From Rhodoluna sp. (lineage in GTDB: Bacteria > Actinomycetota > Actinomycetes > Actinomycetales > Microbacteriaceae), in NCBI GenBank assembly GCA_024641095.1, contig JAHEDR010000002.1:1-64000 (forward strand): a stretch of DNA of 64,000 nt, written 5' to 3'. A model generated the notes under the pieces. It saw only the letters and a program-made list of their open reading frames with translations. It did not search any database and had not been told where the DNA came from. Position numbers and translations under genes: made by a program. The first letter of the stretch is position 1, and each line of letters opens with the position of its first letter. Below, piece after piece: positions 1 to 8,410 of the stretch.

Positions 1-1
1 T

Positions 2-30
2 AAAAAAATGACGCGGTCGTGAGAACCGCG
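2..30 (-). terminator. Intrinsic terminator after tRNA-Arg
   Basis: Read on the minus strand, a 6-bp GC stem (CGCGGT/ACCGCG at 25-30 and 12-17) with a 7-nt loop is followed by a run of seven T (2-8). It lies just downstream of tRNA-Arg, so it probably ends that transcript. Confidence 0.75.
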
Positions 31-39
31 CCATTTCAG

Positions 40-112
40 TGCGCTTGGAGGGACTCGAACCCCCAACCTTCTGATCCGTAGTCAGATGCTCTATCCGTTG
101 AGCTACAAACGC
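40..112 (-). tRNA. tRNA-Arg (anticodon ACG)
   Basis: The cloverleaf folds fully on the minus strand: acceptor GCGTTTG/CAAGCGC, D stem GCTC/GAGC, and anticodon stem TCTGA/TCAGA with loop CTACGGA giving anticodon ACG, which reads CGN after A34-to-I editing. The T arm contains GGTTCGAGT-type sequence. The discriminator is A. The 3' CCA is not encoded, so it must be added by the CCA-adding enzyme (pcnA at 59891). Confidence 0.95.
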
Positions 113-272
113 GAGGAGGGATAGATGAGAGCTAGCTCTCGATCTCTCCCGACGAGCGATTTGCTGGAATCCGAAGGATTTCAGACAAACGCCGCGTTTT
201 GGGCTGGCACTTGTTGCCGAGGCAACTTCCCTATCTTATCCGCTTTGCTACCGGCGGTCTAGGGGTTGTTCG
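113..272. other. Intergenic spacer between two tRNA genes with short inverted repeats
   Basis: No ORF with coding character is seen in these 160 bp. They hold a perfect 14-nt palindrome (GAGAGCTAGCTCTC, about 126-139), a small AATCC/GGATT hairpin near 170-180 and a GTTGCC/GGCAAC hairpin near 214-227. This may be a processing spacer of a tRNA-Ser to tRNA-Arg transcript. No known small RNA was recognised. Confidence 0.4.
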
Positions 273-366
273 TGGCGGAGACGAGAGGATTTGAACCTCC
301 GAAGGGCTTTAACACCCTTACCTCATTAGCAGTGAGGCGCACTCGACCGGGCTATGCGACGTCTCC
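273..366 (-). tRNA. tRNA-Ser (anticodon GCT)
   Basis: A class II tRNA with a long variable arm. The acceptor stem is GGAGACG/CGTCTCC, and the anticodon stem CCTCA/TGAGG carries loop CTGCTAA, giving anticodon GCT (reads AGC/AGU). The discriminator is G and the 3' CCA is encoded (273-275 on the plus strand). Confidence 0.96.
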
Positions 367-422
367 ACGAACTTAGCCAGTTTAGCCGAAATTGGGGCTA
401 GGCAGAAACCCCGATATTTGCT

Positions 423-1616
423 TTAGTTAGAGCAAGTGGTGGTGCCGGCGTTGGAACCAACAATGGTTTCCGGCAGCGCAGATGCTGAACCCGATGGAGA
501 TGAACTGGCACTTGGCTTAGGGCTAGCAGTTGGTGCCGGCGATGCAACAACTGCACCCTGACCTCCGTTTGCCTTGGCCAAAATTATCGGTTCGTCTTTT
601 TGAAGTTTTTCAAAAATCAAGTTTGCGGTTTCGTAAATTGGTGCAACGCGGCCAGAGTATGGCGCTGGCAATCCACCGCGTGATGGCACCTGAAGGAACA
701 CCATCTTGTCTAGCTCTACATCTTTTAGTGCACCGGCCAAGGCAACCATTACGTTTACGTCAGTAAGAGTTGTGCTGAGCTTCATGTTGCGCGCTGCAGC
801 GGTGGCAAGTGAGTAAAGGTAAATAGGGTTACCAAGCACACCGGCACTTTTCACTTTGCGAACCAATGAAGTTAGGAACACCTGCTGGTTTGAAATACGT
901 GAAAGGTCTGAACCGTCGCCAACTCCGTGACGGGTGCGCAAGAACTGAAGCGCCTGCTTACCCATAAGGGTATGTGTGCCAGCTTCAAGATCGAGGAAAG
1001 TGTATTCGTCGTGAATTGCCTTGGTGGTACAAACCTCAACTCCACCAATGGCGTTAGACATTTCAATAACGCCCTTGAAGTCAATCATTGCAAGGTACGG
1101 AATCTTTAGGCCGGTAAGTTTTTCAACTGTTAGCAATGTGCAACCAGGGCCGCCGTTTGCAATAGTTGCATTGATCTGACCAAGTGACTGTGGCAAGTAG
1201 CCCGGACCCGGCGGAGTTGAAGTGCTTGGGCACGCTGGCCAAGGCACTAGCAAGTCACGAGGGAAACTCATTGCGGTTGCATATTTACGGTCTGCAGAAA
1301 CGTGAAGCAAAATAATTACGTCGGCAAGCTCAGAGGTGTCATTGCCGTAGCCCTTGCCCTGCCCCTTGCGAGTATCGCTACCAACCAAAAGCATATTGAT
1401 TGGCCCGGCAAGATCGGCCTCGGTGATTTTGGTTGAACCGGCAAGCACAATTCCGTTTGCCTTGATGCTGTTTGACAGTTCGGCAATTGCAATACCCGAT
1501 ACCGCAACGCTCACACCAAGAATTAGGCCAAGTGCCTTGAAAACGATTCCCCAGATAGCGCTGGCCTTGGTCTGCACCTTGATACGACCATGACGTGGGA
1601 AATTTTGGGTTTTCAT
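423..1616 (-). CDS. LytR-CpsA-Psr (LCP) family cell-wall glycopolymer ligase
   Basis: A membrane-anchored LCP protein of 397 aa. It has a basic cytoplasmic N-terminus, one transmembrane helix at about residues 22-45, then an extracellular LCP domain with LLVGSDTR near residue 78 and FPRDLLVP near 118. Those Asp and Arg residues bind the polyprenyl pyrophosphate group in this family. The tail is a Pro/Ser/Thr/Ala-rich linker ending near a Cys. LCP enzymes transfer polyprenyl-linked glycopolymers onto peptidoglycan; the actual polymer here is unknown. The start at 1616 has AGAGG upstream. A longer frame to 1712 exists, but it would run through the terminator and into tRNA-Ser. Confidence 0.9.
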   Translation of the reverse strand: MKTQNFPRHGRIKVQTKASAIWGIVFKALGLILGVSVAVSGIAIAELSNSIKANGIVLAGSTKITEADLAGPINMLLVGSDTRKGQGKGYGNDTSELADVIILLHVSADRKYATAMSFPRDLLVPWPACPSTSTPPGPGYLPQSLGQINATIANGGPGCTLLTVEKLTGLKIPYLAMIDFKGVIEMSNAIGGVEVCTTKAIHDEYTFLDLEAGTHTLMGKQALQFLRTRHGVGDGSDLSRISNQQVFLTSLVRKVKSAGVLGNPIYLYSLATAAARNMKLSTTLTDVNVMVALAGALKDVELDKMVFLQVPSRGGLPAPYSGRVAPIYETANLIFEKLQKDEPIILAKANGGQGAVVASPAPTASPKPSASSSPSGSASALPETIVGSNAGTTTCSN

Positions 1617-1636
1617 AAGAACCTCTAGTTTAAGCG

Positions 1637-1663
1637 AAAAACCCCAGCCTTGGCTGGGGGTTT
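1637..1663 (-). terminator. Intrinsic terminator of tRNA-Ser(TGA)
   Basis: Stem CCCCAGCC/GGCTGGGG with a two-base loop, flanked by A-rich and T-rich runs. On the minus strand it follows the tRNA-Ser gene and precedes the LCP gene, so it insulates the two. Confidence 0.8.
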
Positions 1664-1669
1664 CCTGTG

Positions 1670-1758
1670 TGGAGGAAGCGGTGGGATTTGAACCCACGGT
1701 TGCTATTAACAACGACAGTTTTCAAGACTGTTCCGTTCGGCCGCTCCGGCACGCTTCC
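1670..1758 (-). tRNA. tRNA-Ser (anticodon TGA)
   Basis: A class II tRNA with acceptor GGAAGCG/CGCTTCC, anticodon stem ACAGT/ACTGT with loop CTTGAAA (anticodon TGA), and a long variable arm (TTGTTAATAGCAA). CCA is encoded at 1670-1672. Position 1673 makes the discriminator base U, where bacterial tRNA-Ser usually has G. Confidence 0.95.
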
Positions 1759-1771
1759 GTACCTGACTACT

Positions 1772-2611
1772 TTAGCGGATAAACAGGATTCCCTCAAAGC
1801 CAGCTAATACCTCGGCTACGCCATCGTCTTCAACGGCGGCGGTCACAGCGGTGGCTGCTTCTTTTACTTCTTCTGGAGCCTGGCCCATTGCAAATGCATA
1901 GCCACCTAACTCGCGAGCCCACTCAAACATTTGAATATCGTTTCGGCCATCACCAATCGTGATCACCTGCGAAGGCTTAATGCCAAGCTCTGAACGCTGC
2001 TTCTCGAGTGCAGACGCTTTGCTGACTCCGCTTGGGGCAATATCTAGCCAAGCGGTGTAACCAATGGCGTAGGTCACCGAGTGCAGACCAAGGCGATCAA
2101 TCATGGTGCCAAACTCTTCGGCGTCGTGCTCAGGAGAAAGCACCACGATGCGGCTAACCGGGTGAGCGGTTAAATCCTGAAGCGGCGTCTCGTGGTTTCT
2201 GTCACCAAGCGCATAAGCCGGAAACTCGCGGTGGAATCGGTAGGTGCCATCAAGATCTTCAACTGCAAAGTGGGCGTTTGGTAGAGCCTCAATCAATTCG
2301 CCAAGCACCGGTGCTGGGTCAAATGAAATTACTTCGTGCGGCTTAAAGCCACGCTCGTGAGATTCGTGAAGCTCAATTGTCACCGCACCGTTTGAGCAAA
2401 CCGCGTAGCCGCGAGAAAGGCCAAGGTCTTTAATTACCGGATACGCATTTGCGGCACTCCGGCCAGTGGCAACAACAACCTCGTGACCTAGTGCGCGCAC
2501 GCGTGCAACTTCATTAATTGTGCGCTCGGCTAGAAAGCCGTCGTCGTGAACCAGAGTGCCATCAATGTCAATGGCAATTAGCCAGCGATCATCTCCGGTT
2601 GCAATCGTCAT
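1772..2611 (-). CDS. HAD superfamily Cof-type phosphatase
   Basis: A 279-aa haloacid dehalogenase-like hydrolase of the Cof/YidA type. Motif I is DIDGT (Asp15 nucleophile, Asp17 acid/base), motif II is VVVATGR near residue 50, and motif IV is IGDGRND near residue 220. A cap domain is inserted between them, which fits sugar-phosphate or flavin-phosphate phosphatases, but the substrate cannot be read from sequence. It begins 4 bp after the serS stop and is probably cotranscribed with serS. Confidence 0.85.
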   Translation of the reverse strand: MTIATGDDRWLIAIDIDGTLVHDDGFLAERTINEVARVRALGHEVVVATGRSAANAYPVIKDLGLSRGYAVCSNGAVTIELHESHERGFKPHEVISFDPAPVLGELIEALPNAHFAVEDLDGTYRFHREFPAYALGDRNHETPLQDLTAHPVSRIVVLSPEHDAEEFGTMIDRLGLHSVTYAIGYTAWLDIAPSGVSKASALEKQRSELGIKPSQVITIGDGRNDIQMFEWARELGGYAFAMGQAPEEVKEAATAVTAAVEDDGVAEVLAGFEGILFIR

Positions 2612-2615
2612 TTAA

Positions 2616-3890
2616 TTAAGCGCGTGCTTTAGGCGCAGTGATAAATTCTTGACCGCCAAGATATGGGCGAAGTGCTGCTGGAATCTTTACTGAGCCGTCA
2701 GCTTGCTGGTGGTTTTCAAGAATGGCAACTAACCATCGAGTGGTAGCAAGTGTTCCATTTAGTGTTGCCGCGGTCTGAGTCTTTCCTTCTGCATTTCGGA
2801 AACGTACGTTCAAGCGGCGTGCTTGGTAAGTGGTGCAGTTAGAAGTTGAGGTTAGTTCGCGGTAAGTCTCTTGAGTTGGCACCCAAGCTTCGGCGTCAAA
2901 CTTACGGGCTGCACTTGAACCAAGGTCACCTGCCGCAGTGTCAATCACGCGGTAAGGAAGTTCACATGCCTGAAGCATTGCTTCTTGGAATGCAAGCAAC
3001 TTTGCGTGCTCTGCTTCTGAATCTGCTGGGTCAATGTAAGAGAACATCTCAAGCTTGTTGAACTGGTGCACGCGCAAAATTCCGCGAGTATCGCGACCGG
3101 CAGAACCAGCTTCGCGACGGTAACAGGTTGACCAACCTGCGTAGCGCAGTGGGCCGTGTGAAAGATCAATAATTTCGTCGCGGTGATATCCGGCGAGCGC
3201 TACTTCTGATGTTCCAGTTAGGTAAAGCTCATCTGCAGGTAGGTAGTAAATTTCATCGGCGTGCTCACCCAAGAACCCGGTGCCGGCCATAACTTCTGGG
3301 CGAACCAAGGTTGGAGTAATCAGTGCGGTGAAATCGTTTTTGCTTGCGTAATCAAGCGCCATGTTCATCAGTGCAAGCTCAAGGCGTGCGCCCCAACCTT
3401 TTAAGAAGTAAAAGCGTGAGCCGGCAATCTTGGTTCCGCGTTCAATGTCAATGATGTCTAGTGACTCACCAAGCGCTACGTGATCCTGCGCTTCAAAATC
3501 AAAGTTTGGCTTTGTGCCTACCTCTTTAACTACGGTGAAGTTTTCTTCGCCCCCGGCAGGCACCCCATCAATAACAACGTTTTCAATCTTCCAGATGATT
3601 TCATCTAGGTGCTTCTGAGCTGCATCGGCGATCTCGTTGGCTGCCTTTACCTTCTCGGCCATAACCTGACCGGCAGCAATTAGCGCTGGGCGCTCCTCTT
3701 TACTAGCGGCACCAACCAGCTTGGCCGAAGCGTTCTGCTCGGCACGAAGCGACTCAAACTCCTGAATAGCCTTTCGCCACTTGGCATCGGCGGCTACAGC
3801 ATCATCAACTAGCGATTCGGCGTTCCCGCGGGCGCGCTGGCTGGCCTTGATGGCATCTGGGTTTTCACGAAGCAAATTTGGGTCAATCAC
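2616..3890 (-). CDS. serS: Seryl-tRNA synthetase
   Basis: Charges tRNA-Ser with serine in the cytoplasm. It is a class II synthetase of 424 aa, the usual length. The N-terminal helical arm (about residues 30-100) clamps the long variable arm of tRNA-Ser. The catalytic core has a GTSEVALAG strand, motif 2 around [13 protein letters not shown] and motif 3 with [10 protein letters not shown]. The start is GTG at 3890, giving the family N-terminus [10 protein letters not shown]. An upstream ATG at 3974 would overlap the divergent lipid kinase. TAGGCT 7 nt before the GTG suggests a leaderless mRNA. Confidence 0.96.
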   Translation of the reverse strand: MIDPNLLRENPDAIKASQRARGNAESLVDDAVAADAKWRKAIQEFESLRAEQNASAKLVGAASKEERPALIAAGQVMAEKVKAANEIADAAQKHLDEIIWKIENVVIDGVPAGGEENFTVVKEVGTKPNFDFEAQDHVALGESLDIIDIERGTKIAGSRFYFLKGWGARLELALMNMALDYASKNDFTALITPTLVRPEVMAGTGFLGEHADEIYYLPADELYLTGTSEVALAGYHRDEIIDLSHGPLRYAGWSTCYRREAGSAGRDTRGILRVHQFNKLEMFSYIDPADSEAEHAKLLAFQEAMLQACELPYRVIDTAAGDLGSSAARKFDAEAWVPTQETYRELTSTSNCTTYQARRLNVRFRNAEGKTQTAATLNGTLATTRWLVAILENHQQADGSVKIPAALRPYLGGQEFITAPKARA

Positions 3891-3897
3891 AGGCTTA

Positions 3898-3903
3898 AGC
3901 CTA
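3898..3903 (-). promoter_or_regulatory. Predicted -10 element for leaderless serS
   Basis: TAGGCT on the minus strand, 7 nt from the GTG start, matches actinobacterial TANNNT -10 spacing for a transcript that begins at the start codon. Confidence 0.55.
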
Positions 3904-3938
3904 CCTTCTGCCCCCTTACATAGGGCCGGTTCGCCAGT

Positions 3939-3944
3939 TAGTCT
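3939..3944 (+). promoter_or_regulatory. Predicted -10 element for leaderless lipid kinase gene
   Basis: TAGTCT lies 6 nt before the ATG at 3951. A weak -35 match CTTACA sits at 3915-3920 with an 18-bp spacer. Confidence 0.55.
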
Positions 3945-3950
3945 GGCCTT

Positions 3951-4928
3951 ATGAGCACAAACGGGGGCAAACACAAGCGCGCCGCCATCATCTACTTTCC
4001 GGGCCGCATTGATCGCAAAAAGCTAGAAGCCGCCGTGAGTATGACGCTCTCCTCTTTATCTTGGGAACCATCTCTGTGGCTTCCTACCAACCCCGACGAA
4101 ACCGGCGGAATACAGGCCCTGCGCGCAGTAGCCCAGAAGGCAACACACATTCTTATTGCCGGTGGCGACGGTACCGTGCGTGAGGTACTTGATGCTCTGG
4201 CTCGTGAGGGCATCACCAATATGACCATTGGCATCATTCCAATTGGCACCGGCAACGCTCTTGCCCGAAACCTAAAGATTGACCTGACCAACTTGAACGC
4301 TGCCGTGAAGGGCGGGCTGCTTGGTAACCGTCACGAAATTGATTTGGGTTTGGCCAAGGTTATTTTTGAAAACGGTGAACGCGGCGAATACTTCTTTGCC
4401 GTGATGGGTGGCATGGGTCTTGATGCCAAGATCATGCAGAACACCAATAAGAAACTCAAGAAGGCAATTGGCTGGGTTGCCTACTTTGAAGGTGGCATTC
4501 GTGCTCTACCAACTCTGTTTGAAAAAATGTTGGTCTCAGTTGATGGTCGTGAACCTCGCAAACTAAAACTGGTTTCACTGCTGATTGGAAATGCTGGTTG
4601 GCTGCCAGGAAATCTTTCACTTATGCCAGATGCAAAACTCGACGACGGCTTGCTAGATCTGGCAGCAGTTGGACCAAGAAGATTTTGGAACTGGATTGAT
4701 TTTTGGGGCCGCGTTGCGTTTGCGAACGAAAATATTCGCCCAAACAAAATTGGTCGTCAACTTATGGATGCAACTGCAAACGTAAAGACGATAGAGAATC
4801 TTGCCGGTTCAAAAATTAGAGTCACACCGGAACGCGCTGTTCACCTGCAATTAGACGGTGACGTTATTGGAATGGTGCGCGAAGCCGAGTTTGTTGTTGC
4901 GCCGCGCGCAATTACTTTTAGGGTTTAG
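3951..4928 (+). CDS. Diacylglycerol/lipid kinase family protein (DagK/YegS-like)
   Basis: A 325-aa lipid kinase of the diacylglycerol kinase catalytic-domain family. It has the nucleotide-binding GGDGT at residues 71-75, [10 protein letters not shown] at about 96-105, and a C-terminal beta-sandwich with [10 protein letters not shown] and HLQLDGD near the end. It probably phosphorylates a membrane lipid such as diacylglycerol or a sphingoid-like substrate using ATP; the substrate is not identifiable. It is divergent from serS and convergent with pheA. Confidence 0.85.
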   Translation: MSTNGGKHKRAAIIYFPGRIDRKKLEAAVSMTLSSLSWEPSLWLPTNPDETGGIQALRAVAQKATHILIAGGDGTVREVLDALAREGITNMTIGIIPIGTGNALARNLKIDLTNLNAAVKGGLLGNRHEIDLGLAKVIFENGERGEYFFAVMGGMGLDAKIMQNTNKKLKKAIGWVAYFEGGIRALPTLFEKMLVSVDGREPRKLKLVSLLIGNAGWLPGNLSLMPDAKLDDGLLDLAAVGPRRFWNWIDFWGRVAFANENIRPNKIGRQLMDATANVKTIENLAGSKIRVTPERAVHLQLDGDVIGMVREAEFVVAPRAITFRV

Positions 4929-4937
4929 CCCTTCAGC

Positions 4938-4999
4938 TTTGCAGAGCCTAAATTCGCGAAACTAAAGTTTTGCAGAACCTACATTCGCGAAATTAAAGT
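4938..4999. repeat. Tandem 31-bp duplication at the 3' end of pheA
   Basis: Two adjacent copies (4938-4968 and 4969-4999) differ at three positions. The second copy includes the pheA stop codon and last codons. TCGCGAAA/TTTCGCGA in and next to the second copy forms a perfect 8-bp hairpin with a 6-nt loop across the stop codon (about 4985-5006). It has no T tract, so it may be a 3' stabilising stem and not a classic terminator. Confidence 0.7.
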
Positions 5000-5931
5000 T
5001 TCGCGATCCACTTTTCGGCCGCGGCAAATGCAGCGTTGGTGTTGTTGCCCTCGTGCACTGACTTCTTCTTATCGGCGCGAGCGTACGAGCCCAAGAAAAT
5101 AACCTTTGGAGAGAAACGGTGCAAACCCTTTAGCGCTTCAGAAACTGCTGCGTCATCAACGTGACCCTCGATGTCAATGTTGAAACGGTAGCGACCAAGT
5201 TGATCACCAATTGGTCGCGATTCAATTCTTGAAAGGTTCACGCCGCGTGCTGCAAACTGCTCAAGCATTTCAAGCAGTGCACCCGGTCGGTCATTAGGCA
5301 GCTCAACAATTACAGAAGTCTTGTCTTTACCGGTTGGCTTTGGAGTTGAGTTAGCCAAACCAATTTGCAAGAAACGAGTCTGTGCATTTTTGTTGTCGCC
5401 AATGTTCTTTGCCAAAACTTTTAGCTTGTAGTGCTTGGTGATTGTTGAAGCAGCAATCGCGGCATCGGCAGAATCAGATTCAAGCAATGCAGAAGCTGCT
5501 GCAGCAGTTGAAGTTGCCTGAAGGTAGGTGTGCTTCTTCAGGTTCTTTGAAAGCCAGGTGCGAGTCTGTGCGTAAGCAACTGGGTGGGTTGCCACGATCT
5601 TCACGGCGCTAAGCGCAGTACCCTGGCGAGCAACCAGATCAAAAGTTACCGGCACTAGGTATTCACCGTAGATGCGAATGTTTGGGTTTACGGCAAGGGC
5701 ATCTGAGGTTGCGCTTACGCCACCCTCAACAGAGTTCTCTACCGGAATGATTGCGCGGAAAGCGCGGCCGGCAATTACGTCATCAATGGCCTCTTGCACG
5801 TGGCTTACCGGGTGCCAGTTTGCACCCTTGGCCTCGGCCACCTGGGCCAGGGCAAGCTCGGTAAAGGTACCAATTGGGCCTAGATATGAGTAGGTCTTCT
5901 TTGCTGAACCGTTACTTGTTTTTGATGACAT
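4993..5931 (-). CDS. pheA: Prephenate dehydratase
   Basis: Converts prephenate to phenylpyruvate in phenylalanine synthesis. The 312-aa monofunctional enzyme has a two-lobed catalytic domain with YLGPIGTFTE near residues 16-25, the IPVENSVEG loop at 62-70 and the catalytic TRF motif at 185-187. A C-terminal ACT domain with GALL (217-220) and ESRP (237-240) predicts feedback inhibition by phenylalanine. It runs divergently from pgm, with only 28 bp between the start codons, and is preceded by TAACCT at leaderless spacing. Confidence 0.95.
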   Translation of the reverse strand: MSSKTSNGSAKKTYSYLGPIGTFTELALAQVAEAKGANWHPVSHVQEAIDDVIAGRAFRAIIPVENSVEGGVSATSDALAVNPNIRIYGEYLVPVTFDLVARQGTALSAVKIVATHPVAYAQTRTWLSKNLKKHTYLQATSTAAAASALLESDSADAAIAASTITKHYKLKVLAKNIGDNKNAQTRFLQIGLANSTPKPTGKDKTSVIVELPNDRPGALLEMLEQFAARGVNLSRIESRPIGDQLGRYRFNIDIEGHVDDAAVSEALKGLHRFSPKVIFLGSYARADKKKSVHEGNNTNAAFAAAEKWIAKL

Positions 5932-5937
5932 ACATAA

Positions 5938-5943
5938 AGGTTA
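5938..5943 (-). promoter_or_regulatory. Predicted -10 element for leaderless pheA
   Basis: TAACCT on the minus strand, 6 nt before the ATG. It lies inside the 28-bp pheA/pgm gap. On the plus strand CAAAAT (5948-5953) sits 6 nt before the pgm ATG. Confidence 0.5.
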
Positions 5944-5959
5944 CGAGCAAAATAGGTCT

Positions 5960-7579
5960 ATGAGCGAGCGTGCCGGCCAAAAGGCCCAACAAAAAGACCT
6001 AATCAACATTGAAAAGTTGATTGACGCGTACTTTGAGATTCACCCCGATGTGACCACGGCCGAACAGAAGGTGGCCTTTGGAACATCGGGGCACCGTGGC
6101 ACCAGCCTGAACGGTTCGTTCAACGAAGACCACATTGCCGCCATCACGCAAGCCATCGTGGAATACCGCCGCCAAGAAAACATTCACGGGCCTATATATG
6201 TGGGCAAGGACACCCACGCGCTTTCTGGCCCGGCCGAACAAACCGCGCTCGAGGTTTTGGCTGGAAACGACGTAATCACAATGGTCGATGCCGAGGGTAG
6301 ATATGTGCCTACACCGGCGGTATCGGTGGCCATTATTAATCACAACGAGGGCAAAAACTCGGGCGATCGCACACTTGCCGATGGCTTGGTTATTACTCCA
6401 AGTCACAACCCACCAACCGATGGCGGATTCAAATACAACCCGCCTCACGGTGGCCCTGCCGACAGCGATGCAACCAACTGGATTGCCGCACGTGCCAACG
6501 AAATTATTTTGGGTGGAATGCGTGAGGTGAAGCGCGCCAAGGCAACACCAACTAAGTTCCACTTCCGCGACAACTACATCTCACAGCTTGGTGATGTGCT
6601 CAATATGGATGCAATTCGCGACAATAATGTTTCGATTGGCGCCGACCCAATGGGTGGTGCATCGGTTGATTACTGGGGCGCAATTGGTGAGCAGTACAAC
6701 CTAAACCTCACCGTGGTAAATCCAAACGTTGATTTTCAATTTGGATTCATGACGCTTGACTGGGACGAAAAAATCCGCATGGACTGCTCGAGCCCGTTTG
6801 CTATGGCTTCACTGATTGAAGACAGAAATAAGTTTGATATTTCAACCGGTAACGATGCCGACGCCGACCGCCACGGAATCGTAACTCGCGATCACGGTTT
6901 GATGAACCCAAACCATTTTCTTGCGGTGTGCATTGATTACCTCTACCGCAACCGGCCTGACTGGAGCGAAAACGCAGCGGTTGGTAAGACCTTGGTTTCA
7001 TCTAGCATCATCAATCGCGTAGTTGAAAAACTTGGCCGCCGTTTGATTGAGGTTCCAGTTGGTTTCAAATGGTTTGTTCCAGGATTAATTGATGGCTCCG
7101 TTGGCTTTGGTGGTGAGGAGTCTGCAGGTGCATCTTTCTTGCGCCTTGACGGCAAGGCATGGAGCACCGATAAAGACGGTTTGATTCTTGCGCTGCTTGC
7201 ATCAGAAATCACTGCGGTCACCGGCAAGACTCCTTCGCAGCACTACTCATTACTGACTGAGGAGTTTGGTGCGCCGGCTTACGAGCGCATTGATGCACCG
7301 GCAACACTTGAGCAAAAATCAAAACTTGGAAAACTTTCGGCAGACGCAGTTAAGGCAAGTGAACTAGCCGGCGAAAAAATAACCGCAATTCTCACTCACG
7401 CGCCTGGTAACAACGCGGCGCTTGGTGGTTTGAAAGTTGAAACTGAGAACGCCTGGTTTGCAGCACGTCCATCGGGCACCGAGAACGTTTACAAGATTTA
7501 CGGTGAATCATTTAGGGGTTCCGAGCACCTAAAGTTGGTTCAAGCAGAAGCTAAAAAGTTGGTAGACGGAGTTCTATAA
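5960..7579 (+). CDS. pgm: Phosphoglucomutase (alpha-D-glucose phosphate-specific)
   Basis: Interconverts glucose 1-phosphate and glucose 6-phosphate, linking glycolysis to glycogen and cell-envelope sugar nucleotides. At 539 aa it has the family's usual size. It has FGTSGHRG near residues 40-47, the phosphoserine loop TPSHNPP with Ser148, a Mg-binding DADADRHG loop in the middle, the sugar-binding GEESAG and the phosphate-binding RPSGTEN near the C-terminus. All key motifs are intact. It ends 12 bp from the convergent carboxypeptidase gene. Confidence 0.96.
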   Translation: MSERAGQKAQQKDLINIEKLIDAYFEIHPDVTTAEQKVAFGTSGHRGTSLNGSFNEDHIAAITQAIVEYRRQENIHGPIYVGKDTHALSGPAEQTALEVLAGNDVITMVDAEGRYVPTPAVSVAIINHNEGKNSGDRTLADGLVITPSHNPPTDGGFKYNPPHGGPADSDATNWIAARANEIILGGMREVKRAKATPTKFHFRDNYISQLGDVLNMDAIRDNNVSIGADPMGGASVDYWGAIGEQYNLNLTVVNPNVDFQFGFMTLDWDEKIRMDCSSPFAMASLIEDRNKFDISTGNDADADRHGIVTRDHGLMNPNHFLAVCIDYLYRNRPDWSENAAVGKTLVSSSIINRVVEKLGRRLIEVPVGFKWFVPGLIDGSVGFGGEESAGASFLRLDGKAWSTDKDGLILALLASEITAVTGKTPSQHYSLLTEEFGAPAYERIDAPATLEQKSKLGKLSADAVKASELAGEKITAILTHAPGNNAALGGLKVETENAWFAARPSGTENVYKIYGESFRGSEHLKLVQAEAKKLVDGVL

Positions 7580-7591
7580 CTGGTATGGCCC

Positions 7592-8371
7592 TTAGTACTT
7601 TGGCGCGTTAGGCAGCGCAAAGTATTTTTCAAGTGTGAGTAAGTTCTTCGAGCGCATATCGGTGGCAATTTCTAAACCAACGAAACGCAGGTGCCAAGGC
7701 TCAAACTGGTAGCCCGTGATTTTGGTTTGGCCATACGGGTAGCGAATCACGAAGCCGTACTGCCAAGCGTTTTCGGCCAACCACTTGCCAGCCTTGGTGG
7801 CCGAGAAGCAGGTATAAATTGCACAGCCCTGTTTATAGGCGCTAACGTCTGCGGCCAAGCCGGTTTGGTGTTCTGAGTAACCCGGACGGGCAGCCAAAGC
7901 CTCACCGGCTTTTAGTCCAAGTTGGCTCACCTTCATGGCGTGGATTATTTTTTGCGATGCATAGCTGCGGTATCCGCTGTTTAGAACCAAGGTTCCGGCA
8001 CCTGCAGACTTCATAGCCGCAGCCATAGCCGCGAGAGCATCGCGTGCTGGTGCCGCCAACTTTGCGCTTGATCCCGGAAACTTCTTGAGGGCAGCCGGCA
8101 CGTATGTCTTTGGGTATAGCGGTCGCTGTTTATTGACCACAACTGTCGGTGAGCTGGCAGTATCAATGTCGTAAACGGTGGGGAAGCCTTCCAAATCGCT
8201 TGGGCTTGGTGAAGGACTTGGAGACTCAATTAACGATGCGCTTGGGCTTGGAGAAGGGCTCTCGCCCTCTGCGTAGGCCGAAATTGGGAATAACAGTGCG
8301 GCCAAAAACATTGGAGTACTTAGAAGTACTTTCCAATTAGCAGGTTTAGGCTTGCTGTTAGGCAGATGCAT
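7592..8371 (-). CDS. D-alanyl-D-alanine carboxypeptidase, VanY/M15 family
   Basis: An extracytoplasmic peptidoglycan carboxypeptidase of 259 aa that removes terminal D-Ala from stem peptides. Its N-terminal signal segment is about residues 14-34, followed by a Ser/Pro repeat linker (SPSPSPS). The M15B domain has SGYRSYASQ, the zinc ligands in HQTGLAADV and the EPWHLRFV motif near the C-terminus. Preceded by TAGGCT at leaderless spacing and divergent from the MFS gene. Confidence 0.9.
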   Translation of the reverse strand: MHLPNSKPKPANWKVLLSTPMFLAALLFPISAYAEGESPSPSPSASLIESPSPSPSPSDLEGFPTVYDIDTASSPTVVVNKQRPLYPKTYVPAALKKFPGSSAKLAAPARDALAAMAAAMKSAGAGTLVLNSGYRSYASQKIIHAMKVSQLGLKAGEALAARPGYSEHQTGLAADVSAYKQGCAIYTCFSATKAGKWLAENAWQYGFVIRYPYGQTKITGYQFEPWHLRFVGLEIATDMRSKNLLTLEKYFALPNAPKY

Positions 8372-8377
8372 GGCTCT

Positions 8378-8383
8378 AGCCTA
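8378..8383 (-). promoter_or_regulatory. Predicted -10 element for leaderless carboxypeptidase gene
   Basis: TAGGCT on the minus strand, 6 nt before the ATG at 8371. Confidence 0.55.
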
Positions 8384-8410
8384 ACTTTCCCCACCGAATT
8401 GAGGCACCTA

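Noticed and set aside
423-1712. Extended LCP reading frame starting inside tRNA-Ser
   Set aside because: It would translate a tRNA and a terminator; the ATG at 1616 has a ribosome site.
5999-6562. A long minus-strand ORF inside pgm (187 codons)
   Set aside because: It lies entirely antisense to a gene with intact pgm motifs; its length reflects codon bias of the real gene.
8200-8275. SPSPSPS-type repeat in the VanY-like gene considered as a DNA repeat element
   Set aside because: It is a low-complexity protein linker common in secreted actinobacterial proteins, not a mobile or CRISPR repeat.
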